A stretch of 64,000 bases of DNA from Methanococcoides methylutens MM1 (lineage in GTDB: Archaea > Halobacteriota > Methanosarcinia > Methanosarcinales > Methanosarcinaceae). This document shows positions 26,477 to 35,322 of the stretch, piece by piece. The stretch's first letter is position 1, and each line of letters starts with the position of its first letter. The notes beneath the pieces are model-generated. The model ran no database searches. It saw only the letters and a list, made by a program, of their open reading frames with translations, and was not told the DNA's origin. A program made the position numbers and the translations under genes. The stretch covers positions 186,001 through 250,000 of the forward strand of contig NZ_CP009518.1 in the NCBI RefSeq assembly GCF_000970325.1. The letters are read 5' to 3'.

Positions 26477-27817
26477 TCACTCTTTATTTTCATCGGTGTC
26501 AGCTTCATCGAACTCTTCAGTTACTTCTTCATCTTCGAAGTATTCGTCATCAAGATCATCCTCGTCAAGATCGTCATCATCCGGGTCTTCATCGTTTTCA
26601 GTCTCTGCTGCTTTTCTCTTCTTCCAGCTATAGGCAATAACTCCGGCAATGGCTATGGTGATCAATCCTATGATGCCCCACATCCATACTGGAGTATCAT
26701 TCTTCTCACCCGGTGCGGCTGAAGCACTTTCAAGGTCAATGTAACCTGTCACTGATGAATATACATTGTCAGTGTCACGGAACTCTATCAGGATAGGTAT
26801 CTGACTGACCTCGGAGGACAGGACACGTGCAGACAGTTCGAAACTGCTGAAATCATCGGCTTCCAGTGTGCCTACGAAGTAGTTTGCATAAGGCTGAACG
26901 GGCTTGATGTCTTCTGATCCGTCAACGGATACAAGCACGTTCTTTGCGTCTGTTGTGCCGAAATTGTTGATGTCCCCGATGATGGAGTAGGTGTTCCCGA
27001 TCTGTGTTACTTCAAGGCTTGTGAAGATAAGGGATGGCTGGTCTACCACATTGATCTCAAGATTCTCATTTCCGGAAGTGTGGAAGTTATCGCCATTGAA
27101 AAATGATGCTATGAATGATATGTTCTTCATTCCGCCCGGAGAGGCCATGGTGTTGAGTGTGATCTCAACTGTGGACTTGTCCCCTGCAGGGATGTTTCCA
27201 ACAAAAACTTCTGCAGGATTGAATGATACGTTCTCTCCTTCGGGTTTGATGATGACATTGGTGACCTCATTCGGTCGGGTGTTGATGATATCGATCTCTA
27301 TGGTAGAGATCTCGTTCATCACAGTTGTTGGCATTGTTGCCATTATAAGCTTCAGGTTCCTGTCGTCGATTTTGACCGGTATGTTGTAGTTAAGATCGTT
27401 CATGTCACTGCCGCCCACAAGTTCCATGGTCAGGAAATGGACGCCATTCTCTGCTGTCTCCTTTGCACGTATGTTGAATGCCAGCTTGATGGTATCCCGG
27501 GGTCCCAGCAGACCTATGTCCGTGTGTTCTTTGTTGAGGATCTCGATGTCATCGTTACCTCCTAGAGCTATACTGGCAATGTAGGCGTTCATGTCGAACG
27601 TCTTGTCATCCTCCTGAACGTATATTTCACCATTTGCCATGTTCTCTATTGATATGGTGATGGTACCGGTGTCTCCAGGCATTAGGACTGCGGGTTCCAT
27701 GGAGTAGTCTACGACAACAGTAGGCCTGATATCAGTATCAGCTGCCGCCGGTACTACCAGCGTCAGAAGAAGTACCAGTGCTATGCTTATAATGGTCTTT
27801 ATTGTCACTTTATGCAC
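26477..27817 (-). CDS. Exported NEW3/COG1361-type surface protein, membrane anchored
   Basis: 446 residues. A signal peptide (to about residue 26) is followed by roughly three immunoglobulin-like beta-domains with NEW3/CARDB character (LMPGDTGTITISIENMANGE, FGTTDAKNVLVSV) and a C-terminal helix (MWGIIGLITIAIAGVIAY). A basic stop-transfer signal (WKKRKAAE) and a very acidic cytosolic tail of about 45 residues end it. Its place before the ATPase and FtsX genes suggests it is the extracellular partner of that transporter, where bacteria use a MacA-type adaptor. Confidence 0.8.
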   Translation of the reverse strand: MHKVTIKTIISIALVLLLTLVVPAAADTDIRPTVVVDYSMEPAVLMPGDTGTITISIENMANGEIYVQEDDKTFDMNAYIASIALGGNDDIEILNKEHTDIGLLGPRDTIKLAFNIRAKETAENGVHFLTMELVGGSDMNDLNYNIPVKIDDRNLKLIMATMPTTVMNEISTIEIDIINTRPNEVTNVIIKPEGENVSFNPAEVFVGNIPAGDKSTVEITLNTMASPGGMKNISFIASFFNGDNFHTSGNENLEINVVDQPSLIFTSLEVTQIGNTYSIIGDINNFGTTDAKNVLVSVDGSEDIKPVQPYANYFVGTLEADDFSSFELSARVLSSEVSQIPILIEFRDTDNVYSSVTGYIDLESASAAPGEKNDTPVWMWGIIGLITIAIAGVIAYSWKKRKAAETENDEDPDDDDLDEDDLDDEYFEDEEVTEEFDEADTDENKE

Positions 27818-28433
27818 CTATGAAATGTCTTGCAGTGTATAATATATAGAGTCCTACAGGCACCAGGACGGATATTGCTGCATTTTTCACGCTCATGTTC
27901 CTTGCATGGACAAGTCCGAATATCCATATATTAGCACTCCATAGTGTGAAAATGATTCCGATAAGCACTGACATTCTCATTGTGGGGTCGTTGACAATTG
28001 CCTGCTCAAGAAGTTCGGGATTTTGCATGTCAAAGTTCTCTACTGAGAATGATGTTACCATTACGATGATTCCTATGATACCACTTGCAATGGAGGGGAT
28101 AAAGCCATAAGCAATAACTTCGAGTACGCGCTTGAATGTTCCCTCTCCTCCAAGGATGGAGGAGATGGCATAAAAGACTCCTGAATATATGATCCACATG
28201 ATGAATGAGCTAATGAATGCCCCGATGGCACCTGCAATTGCACCTATTCCTGCAAAGGCTGCTGCTTCAGGGGGCAGAATTTCCATTATTTTCTGTGTCA
28301 TTATTGCAGCGTTAATTGCACCTAATACTGCTATTACAAGGATGATAAGGATCGGAGTTTTCATTTCAACTTCTGTTCTTGTCTTCTCCGCAAAGAAGGC
28401 GTTTGGGTTAGTAAGGACCTGCGTGATCGACAT
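27810..28433 (-). CDS. Yip1-domain membrane protein
   Basis: 207 residues with five hydrophobic segments. The pattern of an N-terminal amphipathic stretch (TQVLTNPNAFF), a small-residue-rich second segment (AFAGIGAIAGAIGAFIS) and ARNMSVKNA near the end fits the Yip1 family as found in archaea. The function in archaea is unknown. Its stop overlaps the NEW3-type gene by 8 bp, so it is the first gene of the operon Yip1, NEW3 protein, ATPase, permease. Confidence 0.8.
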   Translation of the reverse strand: MSITQVLTNPNAFFAEKTRTEVEMKTPILIILVIAVLGAINAAIMTQKIMEILPPEAAAFAGIGAIAGAIGAFISSFIMWIIYSGVFYAISSILGGEGTFKRVLEVIAYGFIPSIASGIIGIIVMVTSFSVENFDMQNPELLEQAIVNDPTMRMSVLIGIIFTLWSANIWIFGLVHARNMSVKNAAISVLVPVGLYILYTARHFIGA

Positions 28434-28505
28434 GTGTTTTTATATACGAACCATTGTATATATCTGTGATGCTTTCTTTTTATCGACAAGCGGCATATCC
28501 GATAT

Positions 28506-28817
28506 TCAAATGAGGTCACCAAGCGTCTTTACAGCTTCATCATACTTCAGGTCGTAAATCTCAACTGTCTTTTTTGTGCTCCTTGACCCTGCCTTTATAA
28601 TAACACTGGACGTACTCGTTCCAAAGAAGTCTGCCAGTGTGGTGATGAGCTCATCGTTGGCCTTGCCCTTCTGTGCAGCAGATGTAAGCCTGATCTCAAT
28701 ACGCTGTCGCCACTGGTTGTAACCTCCGGGAAAAATAGCTTTCTTCGCACCAGGTGTCACTTCCAGGTCAATGGTAGTGCTATCGCCTTTATTCTTCAGT
28801 GCATTTTCAAAAGACAT
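28506..28817 (-). CDS. DUF167 (UPF0235, YggU-like) protein
   Basis: 103 residues. The DUF167 core reads QRIEIRLTSAAQKGKANDEL, then an ADFFGTSTSSVIIKAGSRSTKKTVEI segment; these are the conserved AxxGxAN and KxxKxV(E/I) portions. The fold is small alpha/beta; the function is unsettled. It sits 70 bp before the Yip1 gene and is preceded by an unusual non-coding block. Confidence 0.85.
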   Translation of the reverse strand: MSFENALKNKGDSTTIDLEVTPGAKKAIFPGGYNQWRQRIEIRLTSAAQKGKANDELITTLADFFGTSTSSVIIKAGSRSTKKTVEIYDLKYDEAVKTLGDLI

Positions 28818-28829
28818 GTCTGTGGTCCT

Positions 28830-29040
28830 GGTATTATGTGATCCTAGAAGATGTCGATAATGCTGTAGCCCGGCCCACTAACTCCGAAAGATCATCCTAA
28901 TGGGATCCCCGCTGTCCCTTCCGGTTTCCCTCGTGTCAGGCGTATATCGCATTATCGTATGTGCCGCATTGAGGTTGTCTGTACATTCACTGAAAGGCTC
29001 TGCCATATTCTCATGCAAGGACCTTACAATGCGCCATGAG
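28830..29040 (-). ncRNA. Candidate structured RNA or long leader upstream of the DUF167 gene
   Basis: About 210 bp with no coding frame yet more G+C-rich than nearby intergenic DNA. On the minus strand a TATA box CTTTATATTA (29057-29066) lies about 25 nt before the predicted start. The transcript opens with CTCATG...CATGAG (29040-29010), a closing hairpin, and later contains GGGAAACCGGAAGGGACAGC, a loop-rich stretch. I compared it with RNase P and SRP RNA landmarks from memory and found no firm match. It could also be a long 5' leader for DUF167. Confidence 0.3.
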
Positions 29041-29372
29041 CTACTACTAGGTAGGGTAATATAAAGATGTCGTATTGCATTGCTGATTTAAGATCGGACC
29101 TTTGTTGCCAGTGTCCACTATTTTCCCATGGATCCGATGATCAGGCGGAAACTCTGGAATATAATTGTTGTGTATAAATATTTCTACGGAAAATAGTCCT
29201 GTTCTCTGATATCGGGTGCAATAGCTGCTTTTAATTCTCTGTATACGGATTCTTTATATTCCGAAACACCGTCATTATTATATACTAGCCATCGGTAATA
29301 GCTAGCCTAGTTGTCACGTTGGATATGCTATGCTTTAGATCTCCAATGGGATGATCACTAAAATCGTTAATA
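29041..29372. other. Intergenic stretch with inverted repeats before gdhA
   Basis: About 330 bp without a gene. A 10-bp perfect inverted repeat, ACTATTTTCC (29117-29126) and GGAAAATAGT (29188-29197), encloses 61 bp. A smaller one, CTAGC / GCTAG, lies near 29286-29307. These may be structured RNA or relics of small elements. Confidence 0.35.
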
Positions 29373-29403
29373 AAAAAGGCTATATATTTTACATAGCCTT
29401 TTT
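29373..29403. promoter_or_regulatory. Inverted repeat centred on the gdhA TATA box
   Basis: AAAAAGGCTAT (29373-29383) and ATAGCCTTTTT (29393-29403) are a perfect 11-bp inverted repeat with a 9-bp centre; the TATA sequence TATATATTTT spans the left arm and centre, about 60 nt before the gdhA start. It could be an operator for a repressor, or equally a terminator of the upstream region. Confidence 0.5.
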
Positions 29404-29447
29404 AAAAAATAGAATTATGATCTAAAATTAGATGCGAGGTAAATCAC

Positions 29448-30695
29448 ATGGCAGAACAGAACCCATTTGAAAATGCAAGAAAGCAGTTAAAGAAGTGCGC
29501 AGACATCATGGAGCTCGACGAAGGTATCCACGAGATCCTCAGGAACCCAATGAGGGAGATGCACGTATCCCTTCCTGTCCGCATGGACGATGGAAGCATG
29601 AAGGTCTTCCAGGGATTCAGGGTACAGTACAACGATGCAAAGGGTCCAACCAAAGGTGGTATCCGCTTCCACCCAGAAGAGACCGTTGACACAGTCAAGG
29701 CACTTGCAGCATGGATGACCTGGAAATGCGCAGTAATGGACATCCCTCTCGGTGGAGGAAAGGGTGGAGTTATCTGCAACCCTAAGGAAATGTCCGCTGG
29801 TGAGCTCGAGCGCCTTTCAAGGAAGTTCATTTCAAGCATCTCAATGATCGTAGGTCCTGACAAGGATGTACCTGCACCTGATGTCTACACCAACCCACAG
29901 ATGATGGCATGGATGATGGACGAGTTCTCCAAGTTCTCCGGTAAGAACCAGGCTGGTGTCATCACCGGTAAGCCACTCAGCATTGGCGGTTCACTTGGTC
30001 GTGGCGACGCAACAGCTCGTGGTGGTCTCTACGCTGTCCGTGAAGCAGCAGCAGAGATCGGCCTTGACCTCAAGGACGCAACAGTAGCAATCCAGGGATA
30101 CGGTAACGCTGGTTACTTCGCTGGTGTACTCTGTGAAGAGCTCTTCGGATGCAAGGTCGTTGCTGTCAGTGACAGCAGGGGCGGTGTCGTGAACATGGAT
30201 GGTCTCAGCGCACAGGCAGCACAGGACCACAAGATGGAAACCGGTTCAGTTGTCGGCCTCGCAGGAACAGAACCAATCTCCAATGAAGACCTCCTTGAGC
30301 TCGATGTCGATGTACTTGTCCCAGCAGCTCTTGAGCACGTCATCACACACGAGAACGCAGACAAGATCAAAGCAAAGATCGTAGCAGAACTTGCAAACGG
30401 TCCAACAACACCTGAAGCAGATGAGATCCTCTTCAAGAACGGTGTACACATGATCCCTGACTTCCTCTGTAACGGTGGTGGAGTTACTGTATCATACTTC
30501 GAGATGGTCCAGAACTTCTACATGTACCGCTGGAGCGAAGAGCGTGTCCACAACAGACTTGACGCTAAGATGACAAACGCATACCACGCTGTCCTCGAAG
30601 CATCCAAGGAATACAACATCGAGATGAGAACCGCTGCATACGTCGTCGCTATCAACCGTGTTGTTGAAGCAATGGCAGACCGCGGATGGCTCTGA
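29448..30695 (+). CDS. gdhA: Glutamate dehydrogenase
   Basis: 415 residues, the normal length for the hexameric enzyme that interconverts glutamate with 2-oxoglutarate and ammonia. The substrate region has [11 protein letters not shown] (about 63-73) with the catalytic lysine in [18 protein letters not shown], and [10 protein letters not shown]. The nucleotide-binding motif is [10 protein letters not shown] (about 208-217); the residues after it include VAVSDSRGG, which does not settle NAD against NADP. It shares the neighbourhood with glnA and F420:NADPH oxidoreductase. Confidence 0.93.
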   Translation: MAEQNPFENARKQLKKCADIMELDEGIHEILRNPMREMHVSLPVRMDDGSMKVFQGFRVQYNDAKGPTKGGIRFHPEETVDTVKALAAWMTWKCAVMDIPLGGGKGGVICNPKEMSAGELERLSRKFISSISMIVGPDKDVPAPDVYTNPQMMAWMMDEFSKFSGKNQAGVITGKPLSIGGSLGRGDATARGGLYAVREAAAEIGLDLKDATVAIQGYGNAGYFAGVLCEELFGCKVVAVSDSRGGVVNMDGLSAQAAQDHKMETGSVVGLAGTEPISNEDLLELDVDVLVPAALEHVITHENADKIKAKIVAELANGPTTPEADEILFKNGVHMIPDFLCNGGGVTVSYFEMVQNFYMYRWSEERVHNRLDAKMTNAYHAVLEASKEYNIEMRTAAYVVAINRVVEAMADRGWL

Positions 30696-30733
30696 GTATC
30701 GCTTAAGAATTCAAAAATACCTCTTGGGTCTTG

Positions 30734-30760
30734 AAGAGAGAGGTCCTATCCCTCTCTCTT
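30734..30760 (+). terminator. Hairpin terminator after gdhA
   Basis: AAGAGAGAGG-TCCTATC-CCTCTCTCTT, a perfect 10-bp stem, continuing into TTCTG. Confidence 0.8.
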
Positions 30761-30828
30761 TTCTGCCCATACCGCTTTTTTACTTAACAAAACAGATATA
30801 ACTAACCTGGACGATTAGTGGGATTGTT

Positions 30829-31557
30829 ATGAAGATCGCAATACTTGGTGGAACTGGTAATATTGGTAAAGGATTTGCTCTTCGCTGGGCTCAGAAACAT
30901 GATGTAGTAGTGGGCTCCAGAAGTGCGGAAAAGGCCATGGAAGTAGCAGCCGAATATACTAAGGTCCTGCAGGATAGGGGCATTGATGCCACTATTGAGG
31001 GTATGGACAACAAGTCAGCAGCAGAAGTTGCAGATATCATTATAGTTGCAATACGCTATGAACAGGTGCCATCAGTTGTTGAACTTATTACCCCGGTATT
31101 AAAGGACCAGATCGTGGTTTCTGTGGTAGTTCCTATGGAGAAGGACCGCTGCTATATCAAACAGGAAGGTTCCAATAATTCCCCTGTGACAATTGATGCC
31201 AAGGATTCTGAGTACAATGCCGATTATTTCTGTTACACAACTCCTGAAGCAGGTAGTGCAGCCGAGGAGATAGCAGGTCTCCTGCCGGAAGGCATTGAAC
31301 TTGTGTCTGCTTTCCACAATGTTCCTGCAAAGAAGCTTGCAGACCTTGATATCGATCTTGACTATGATATCGCTGTCTGTGGAAACTGCATGCATTCCAA
31401 GAACATAGTCTTTGATCTTGTAAGGGATATTCCTAACATGCGTCCTCTTGACATTGGTCCTATCGAGACCTCCGGAATGGTAGAGTCACTGACACCTCTT
31501 GTGATCAACATTGCCATACGTAATAAGATGCATGATGTAGGAATTCGCTTTGTTTAA
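30829..31557 (+). CDS. npdG: F420H2:NADP+ oxidoreductase (NADPH-dependent F420 reductase)
   Basis: 242 residues. The dinucleotide motif ILGGTGNIGKGFALRWA at 4-20 is followed by GSRSAEKA, whose S-R pair binds the NADP phosphate. Later IIVAIRYEQVPSVV and the C-terminal GNCMHSKNIV complete the family pattern. The enzyme passes hydride between F420H2 and NADP+, providing NADPH for biosynthesis in methanogens. It stands as a single gene with a short promoter region (AACAAAACAGATATAAC). Confidence 0.9.
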   Translation: MKIAILGGTGNIGKGFALRWAQKHDVVVGSRSAEKAMEVAAEYTKVLQDRGIDATIEGMDNKSAAEVADIIIVAIRYEQVPSVVELITPVLKDQIVVSVVVPMEKDRCYIKQEGSNNSPVTIDAKDSEYNADYFCYTTPEAGSAAEEIAGLLPEGIELVSAFHNVPAKKLADLDIDLDYDIAVCGNCMHSKNIVFDLVRDIPNMRPLDIGPIETSGMVESLTPLVINIAIRNKMHDVGIRFV

Positions 31558-31831
31558 ATTGATCATTAAGCAGGTCAGGGATGTTTGAGGGTTGCTGGGT
31601 TTTACCAGTGACTATATATCCTATTCCTGCCAATTAATGATTGGCTTCTGATAAGGGAAACTGAAAGATTCCGTCCGTCAATATTAATTTGGATTTCAAC
31701 AAATATCCCCTCAAAATGGGATCTGCAGTTTCCTTCCTTTTCCTTATTCTTTTGTTACGGTGTTATGCAAATGTAATCACATTTTCTAACAGCTTTAGTA
31801 ATTTCTTTATTATATGTCTACCAAAAACGTG
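31558..31831. other. Long intergenic region upstream of glnA, no gene seen
   Basis: About 270 bp before the promoter itself. I find no coding frame with codon character and no strong hairpin. The core promoter lies at its right end. Confidence 0.4.
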
Positions 31832-31856
31832 ATATATTAAAGGTAGGTTTTAAACC
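31832..31856 (+). promoter_or_regulatory. glnA promoter with possible operator
   Basis: The TATA box ATATATTA (31832-31839) is followed at 31846-31856 by the near-palindrome GGTTTTAAACC. A repressor bound there would cover the expected start site near 31860. Nitrogen genes of Methanosarcina are controlled by NrpR at GGTA-N6-TACC sites; GGTA occurs at 31842 but the second half does not match, so NrpR control is only a possibility. Confidence 0.45.
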
Positions 31857-31918
31857 ATTAAATCATATAACTTGTAAACAATAAAGGCACAAATCGATCT
31901 ATTGATGTGGGCGATGCA

Positions 31919-33247
31919 ATGAATATCAATACCAAAGAAGATGTACTCAAGGCCATTGAGGCAAACAATGTTAAGTTTATCAGGTTGCAGTTCACGGACA
32001 TTCAGGGTGTCGTGAAAGATGTCGAGATCCCGGTTACACAGGTAGAGAAAGCTCTTGGTTCGGGAATCTCCTTTGACGGCTCTTCTGTTGAAGGTTTTGT
32101 CCGTATCAATGAATCTGATATGGTTCTGAAACCTGATGTCTCCTCATTTGCAATACTTCCATGGAATCAGGAAAAGGGAGTTGTCGCGAGGATGGTGTGT
32201 GATGTCTATCTGCCTGACGGGACACCTTTTGAAGGAGATCCCAGATATGTCCTCAAGAAAGTAATGAAGGAAGCTGAAGACATGGGCTTTACACTTAACG
32301 TAGGTCCTGAGCTTGAATTCTTCCTGTTTGAAAAGGAGAATGGCAAAGCAACAACAAGGCCTCATGATTTCGGCAGGTACTTCGAGTTTGCACCTGCTGA
32401 TCTTGCAGAAGATGTACGCCGTGATATCGTACTGACACTTCTGGATCTCGGATTTGATATCGAAGCATCTCACCACGAGGTCGCTTTCGGTCAGCATGAG
32501 ATCGATTTCAAGTATGGCGGTGCACTGTCCACTGCTGATGATGTAATGACCTTCAAGTATGTTACCCGCACTATTGCAAAGCTCAATGGATTACATGCAA
32601 CCTTCATGCCAAAGCCTATTTTTGGTGAGAACGGTTCCGGTATGCACGTGAACATTTCCCTTTCAAAGAACGGGGAGAATGCGTTCTACGATCCTGAGGG
32701 TGATATGCAGATCAGTGATGAAGCACGCTACTTCATTGGAGGTCTGCTTAAACACGTAAAGGCCATCACAGCTATTTCCAATCCACTTGTAAACTCTTAC
32801 AAACGTCTCGTACCTGGTTATGAGGCTCCGGTATACATTGCCTGGTCCGGTGCCAACAGAAGCTCCCTTATCCGTATCCCTGCTGCAAGGGGCAAGGGTA
32901 CACGTGTAGAGCTCAGGAGCCCTGACCCTTCATGTAACCCATACATAACCTTCGCTGCTATCCTTGCAGCAGGTCTGGATGGTATCAGGAACAAGATCGA
33001 TCCGGGGGAGAACCGGGAAGAGAACATCTTCGAGCTTTCTGACAAAGGTCTCCAGGAGCTTGGCATAGACACGCTCCCTCCAACCATTAAAGATTCTGCA
33101 AACTACCTTGCTGAGGACGAACTTTTGCGTGAGGCTCTTGGTGAGCATGTCCACGAGAACATCCTCAGGCTTGCAATGGCAGACTGGGATGCATATCGTA
33201 TCCAGGTTCACGACTGGGAAGTTGAAAGATATCTTAACACTATATGA
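31919..33247 (+). CDS. glnA: Glutamine synthetase, type I
   Basis: 442 residues from the ATG at 31919; a GTG 12 bp upstream is possible. Motifs in order: the DGSSVEGF loop (about 54-61), the metal/ATP segment VGPELEFFLF, HHEVAFGQHEID, MPKPIFGENGSGMH and the NPYKRLVPG-type region NSYKRLVPGYEAP with NRSSLIRIP. Length and the lack of the adenylylation-type extension fit the type I-alpha enzymes of archaea and Gram-positive bacteria. It makes glutamine from glutamate and ammonia. It is monocistronic, with a strong terminator overlapping its stop. Confidence 0.95.
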   Translation: MNINTKEDVLKAIEANNVKFIRLQFTDIQGVVKDVEIPVTQVEKALGSGISFDGSSVEGFVRINESDMVLKPDVSSFAILPWNQEKGVVARMVCDVYLPDGTPFEGDPRYVLKKVMKEAEDMGFTLNVGPELEFFLFEKENGKATTRPHDFGRYFEFAPADLAEDVRRDIVLTLLDLGFDIEASHHEVAFGQHEIDFKYGGALSTADDVMTFKYVTRTIAKLNGLHATFMPKPIFGENGSGMHVNISLSKNGENAFYDPEGDMQISDEARYFIGGLLKHVKAITAISNPLVNSYKRLVPGYEAPVYIAWSGANRSSLIRIPAARGKGTRVELRSPDPSCNPYITFAAILAAGLDGIRNKIDPGENREENIFELSDKGLQELGIDTLPPTIKDSANYLAEDELLREALGEHVHENILRLAMADWDAYRIQVHDWEVERYLNTI

Positions 33248-33266
33248 GGGTCCCGGACTCTCATAT
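33242..33266 (+). terminator. Terminator at the end of glnA
   Basis: ATATGAGGGTC-CCG-GACTCTCATAT pairs over 11 positions with one wobble; the stop codon is in the left arm. T-rich sequence follows to 33290. Confidence 0.8.
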
Positions 33267-33458
33267 TTCTTCTTATTCTCATTTTTTTACTTAATTTCAG
33301 TTCGATCATCTCCTGTTGATCGGTGTAACATTTTGTCATTACATCTGTCGTTCTACAGGCCTGCTGCCATCGAACTTTTGTTGATTTGATTTTAAAGTTA
33401 CCTTCTCTTTCTCTATGATACGGGAAAATTTAAGAGCCTTCAATGATTACTTCCTCTC

Positions 33459-34025
33459 ATGACAGACGTGATGCTTCTCTGGGACAACCCCTTGCTTTTT
33501 GAGAAACTCTTTGAGGAAAACGGCCTGAAATGCCAGCGCATCCTTTCCGCAGCTTTAGGTACGCCTTTTCTTCCAGCATGCAAGTGTGTCATTGTCCCCA
33601 CAGGGTTTGCCAATTCAGCATATACAAAGATACTTCCGGGGATCGAAAGGAATGGCAAAGCTTTTGAGAAGTTTGTTAGTGCCGGAGGCGTACTTGTTGT
33701 TTTCGGGGCACTTGTTACAACATATGATCACAAATGGCTGCCCATGGAGCTCACATATACGGAAAAACACGGTGAGACTCATCTTCACCGCGTGGGGGAA
33801 CATGAAGCACAGTGCATAGTTGCAGATCCCGGGATGGTCGTGGAATGCGATGGTTACTTCTCTTCCACAGACGGTGATGTCATCTTAAATAATGACGATG
33901 GTCAGGCTGTGATGGTGGTAAAAAAAGTTGGAGAAGGTATGATCATTGCCACGACGGTGCACGAGTTCCCTTCCCCGGATTTCCTCGGTTGTGTCATGGA
34001 CAATGCCAGAAGATCGAAGTTATGA
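33459..34025 (+). CDS. Conserved-looking protein of unknown function
   Basis: 188 residues, soluble. Alternating hydrophobic strands (KCVIVPTGFANSAY, GGVLVVFGAL, GEGMIIATTVHEFPSPDF) suggest an alpha/beta or flavodoxin-like fold resembling class I glutamine-amidotransferase-like domains, but no catalytic cysteine elbow is seen. The end meets the end of the convergent 92-residue gene without any gap. No function can be given. Confidence 0.65.
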   Translation: MTDVMLLWDNPLLFEKLFEENGLKCQRILSAALGTPFLPACKCVIVPTGFANSAYTKILPGIERNGKAFEKFVSAGGVLVVFGALVTTYDHKWLPMELTYTEKHGETHLHRVGEHEAQCIVADPGMVVECDGYFSSTDGDVILNNDDGQAVMVVKKVGEGMIIATTVHEFPSPDFLGCVMDNARRSKL

Positions 34026-34304
34026 TCATTTCATGGCATTGCGCAGTTTTTCTATCTCGTCCTGCGCATCCGGGATCCTCAGTATGAAAAGCCCGCTGCA
34101 TGGTTTTATGAACTGGAACATCAGGTCGTTGCCTTTGACCCCTATGGGGATGGAATCTCCTCCGCGAAGGAGCACTCCACGTATCTTGTAACCACCTTTA
34201 ACGTGATACACCTCATCACATTCTTTCTGGATGAACTCTTCACATTGTTTTGGTGATCCTCCTTTCAGGAGGATCTCGTAAGGTATGTCGTTGATACAGG
34301 CCAT
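34026..34304 (-). CDS. Small protein of unknown function linked to purM
   Basis: 92 residues, soluble, with several cysteines (ACINDIP, KQCEEFIQKECDE, KPCSG) and a glycine-rich strand pair (GGYKIRGVLLRGGDSIPIGV). It begins 2 bp after the purM stop, so it is in the same operon. Its pairing with purM is the only clue to function. Confidence 0.65.
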   Translation of the reverse strand: MACINDIPYEILLKGGSPKQCEEFIQKECDEVYHVKGGYKIRGVLLRGGDSIPIGVKGNDLMFQFIKPCSGLFILRIPDAQDEIEKLRNAMK

Positions 34305-34306
34305 AT

Positions 34307-35308
34307 TTACACTATCTCGAGGTCTCCGACACGGATACCGCTTTCCACGATCTTTCCGACGATCTTTCCACCGGTCATTTCGGCTGCTTTCTCAGCATCT
34401 TCTTCAGGGAGGATGATCAAAAAGCCCATTCCCATGTTGAAGGTGCGGTACATCTCAAGGTCGTCGACGTTGCCTTCTTTCTGAAGGAATTTAAAAACAT
34501 CATTTGGCTCGATAGGGTCAGTGAAATCAAATCCGAGGTCAGTAACTCTTTTGAGCTTCAGGAGTCCGCTTCCGGTAATGTGTGCAAGCCCGTGGACGTC
34601 ACATTCTTTTATTACATCGAGGACTTCCATGTAGATGCGGGTTGGTATGAGAAGTTCATCGCCCACGGTGGTCTCTTTGTTGTAAGGGAACTCATCCTGG
34701 TATGAGTATTCTGACTGCTCGACTATCTTCCTGACAAGGGTGTAACCATTGCTGTGGACACCGCTGCTTGGAATGCCTACAAGTACATCGCCAAGCTGTA
34801 CTTTTTCACCTGTGATTATTTCATCCTTCTTTACCATTCCAAGACATGTGCCTGCAAGGTCGAAGCCGTTTATGATCTCCGGAAGGGTGGCTGTCTCTCC
34901 TCCGACGATTGTCATCCTTGAGATCTCTGCACCCTTTGTAAGTCCCTCGCCGATCTGGCGTGCGAACTCGTCGGTGTGCTCCTCAAGTGCAAGGTAATCC
35001 ACGAAACTGACCGGTTCTGCACCTATTGCCAGAAGGTCGTTCACGTTCATGGCGATACAGTCAATGCCCATTGTGTTCCAGCGCTTCATCTCGTTTGCGA
35101 TGAGTACTTTTGAACCGACACCATCAGTGGCCATTGCCAGTGCATACTCCCCGAAATCGATAAGTCCTGCATAGTGACCAATATCAGTGAGAGGTGCTCC
35201 AAGGCCTTCGCGTCTGTATGTCATTCCGCCGGTCAGTGCTTTGATTGTGGACTCCTCTTTCTCGATGTCCACTCCGGAATCTGCGTATGTAAGATGTTTA
35301 TCACTCAA
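34307..35308 (-). CDS. purM: Phosphoribosylformylglycinamidine cyclo-ligase (AIR synthetase)
   Basis: 333 residues. The N-terminal YADSGVDIEKEE carries the glycine/aspartate pair of the PurM family; ATDGVGSKVLIA, the metal/ATP segment GMVKKDEIITG and the C-terminal GGKIVGKIVE fit the family. The enzyme closes the imidazole ring of purines using ATP, making AIR from FGAM. It lies 14 bp after the aspartokinase gene and 2 bp before the 92-residue gene. Confidence 0.92.
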   Translation of the reverse strand: MSDKHLTYADSGVDIEKEESTIKALTGGMTYRREGLGAPLTDIGHYAGLIDFGEYALAMATDGVGSKVLIANEMKRWNTMGIDCIAMNVNDLLAIGAEPVSFVDYLALEEHTDEFARQIGEGLTKGAEISRMTIVGGETATLPEIINGFDLAGTCLGMVKKDEIITGEKVQLGDVLVGIPSSGVHSNGYTLVRKIVEQSEYSYQDEFPYNKETTVGDELLIPTRIYMEVLDVIKECDVHGLAHITGSGLLKLKRVTDLGFDFTDPIEPNDVFKFLQKEGNVDDLEMYRTFNMGMGFLIILPEEDAEKAAEMTGGKIVGKIVESGIRVGDLEIV

Positions 35309-35322
35309 ATTTAAGGCCTCCT

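Noticed and set aside
26398-26722. Plus-strand Ser- and Phe-rich ORFs opposite the NEW3-type gene
   Set aside because: They mirror the Asp/Glu-rich tail of the real minus-strand protein; such anti-sense Ser-rich frames are artefacts of GAT/GAA-rich codons.
28830-29060. RNase P RNA or SRP RNA
   Set aside because: The GGAA-containing stretch resembles SRP helix 8 at first glance, but flanking conserved bases do not fit; RNase P core motifs such as ACAGAA and GGAAAGTCC are absent. Kept only as an unassigned candidate.
31842-31856. NrpR operator upstream of glnA
   Set aside because: GGTA is present but the matching TACC six bases later is not; recorded only as a promoter with a near-palindrome.
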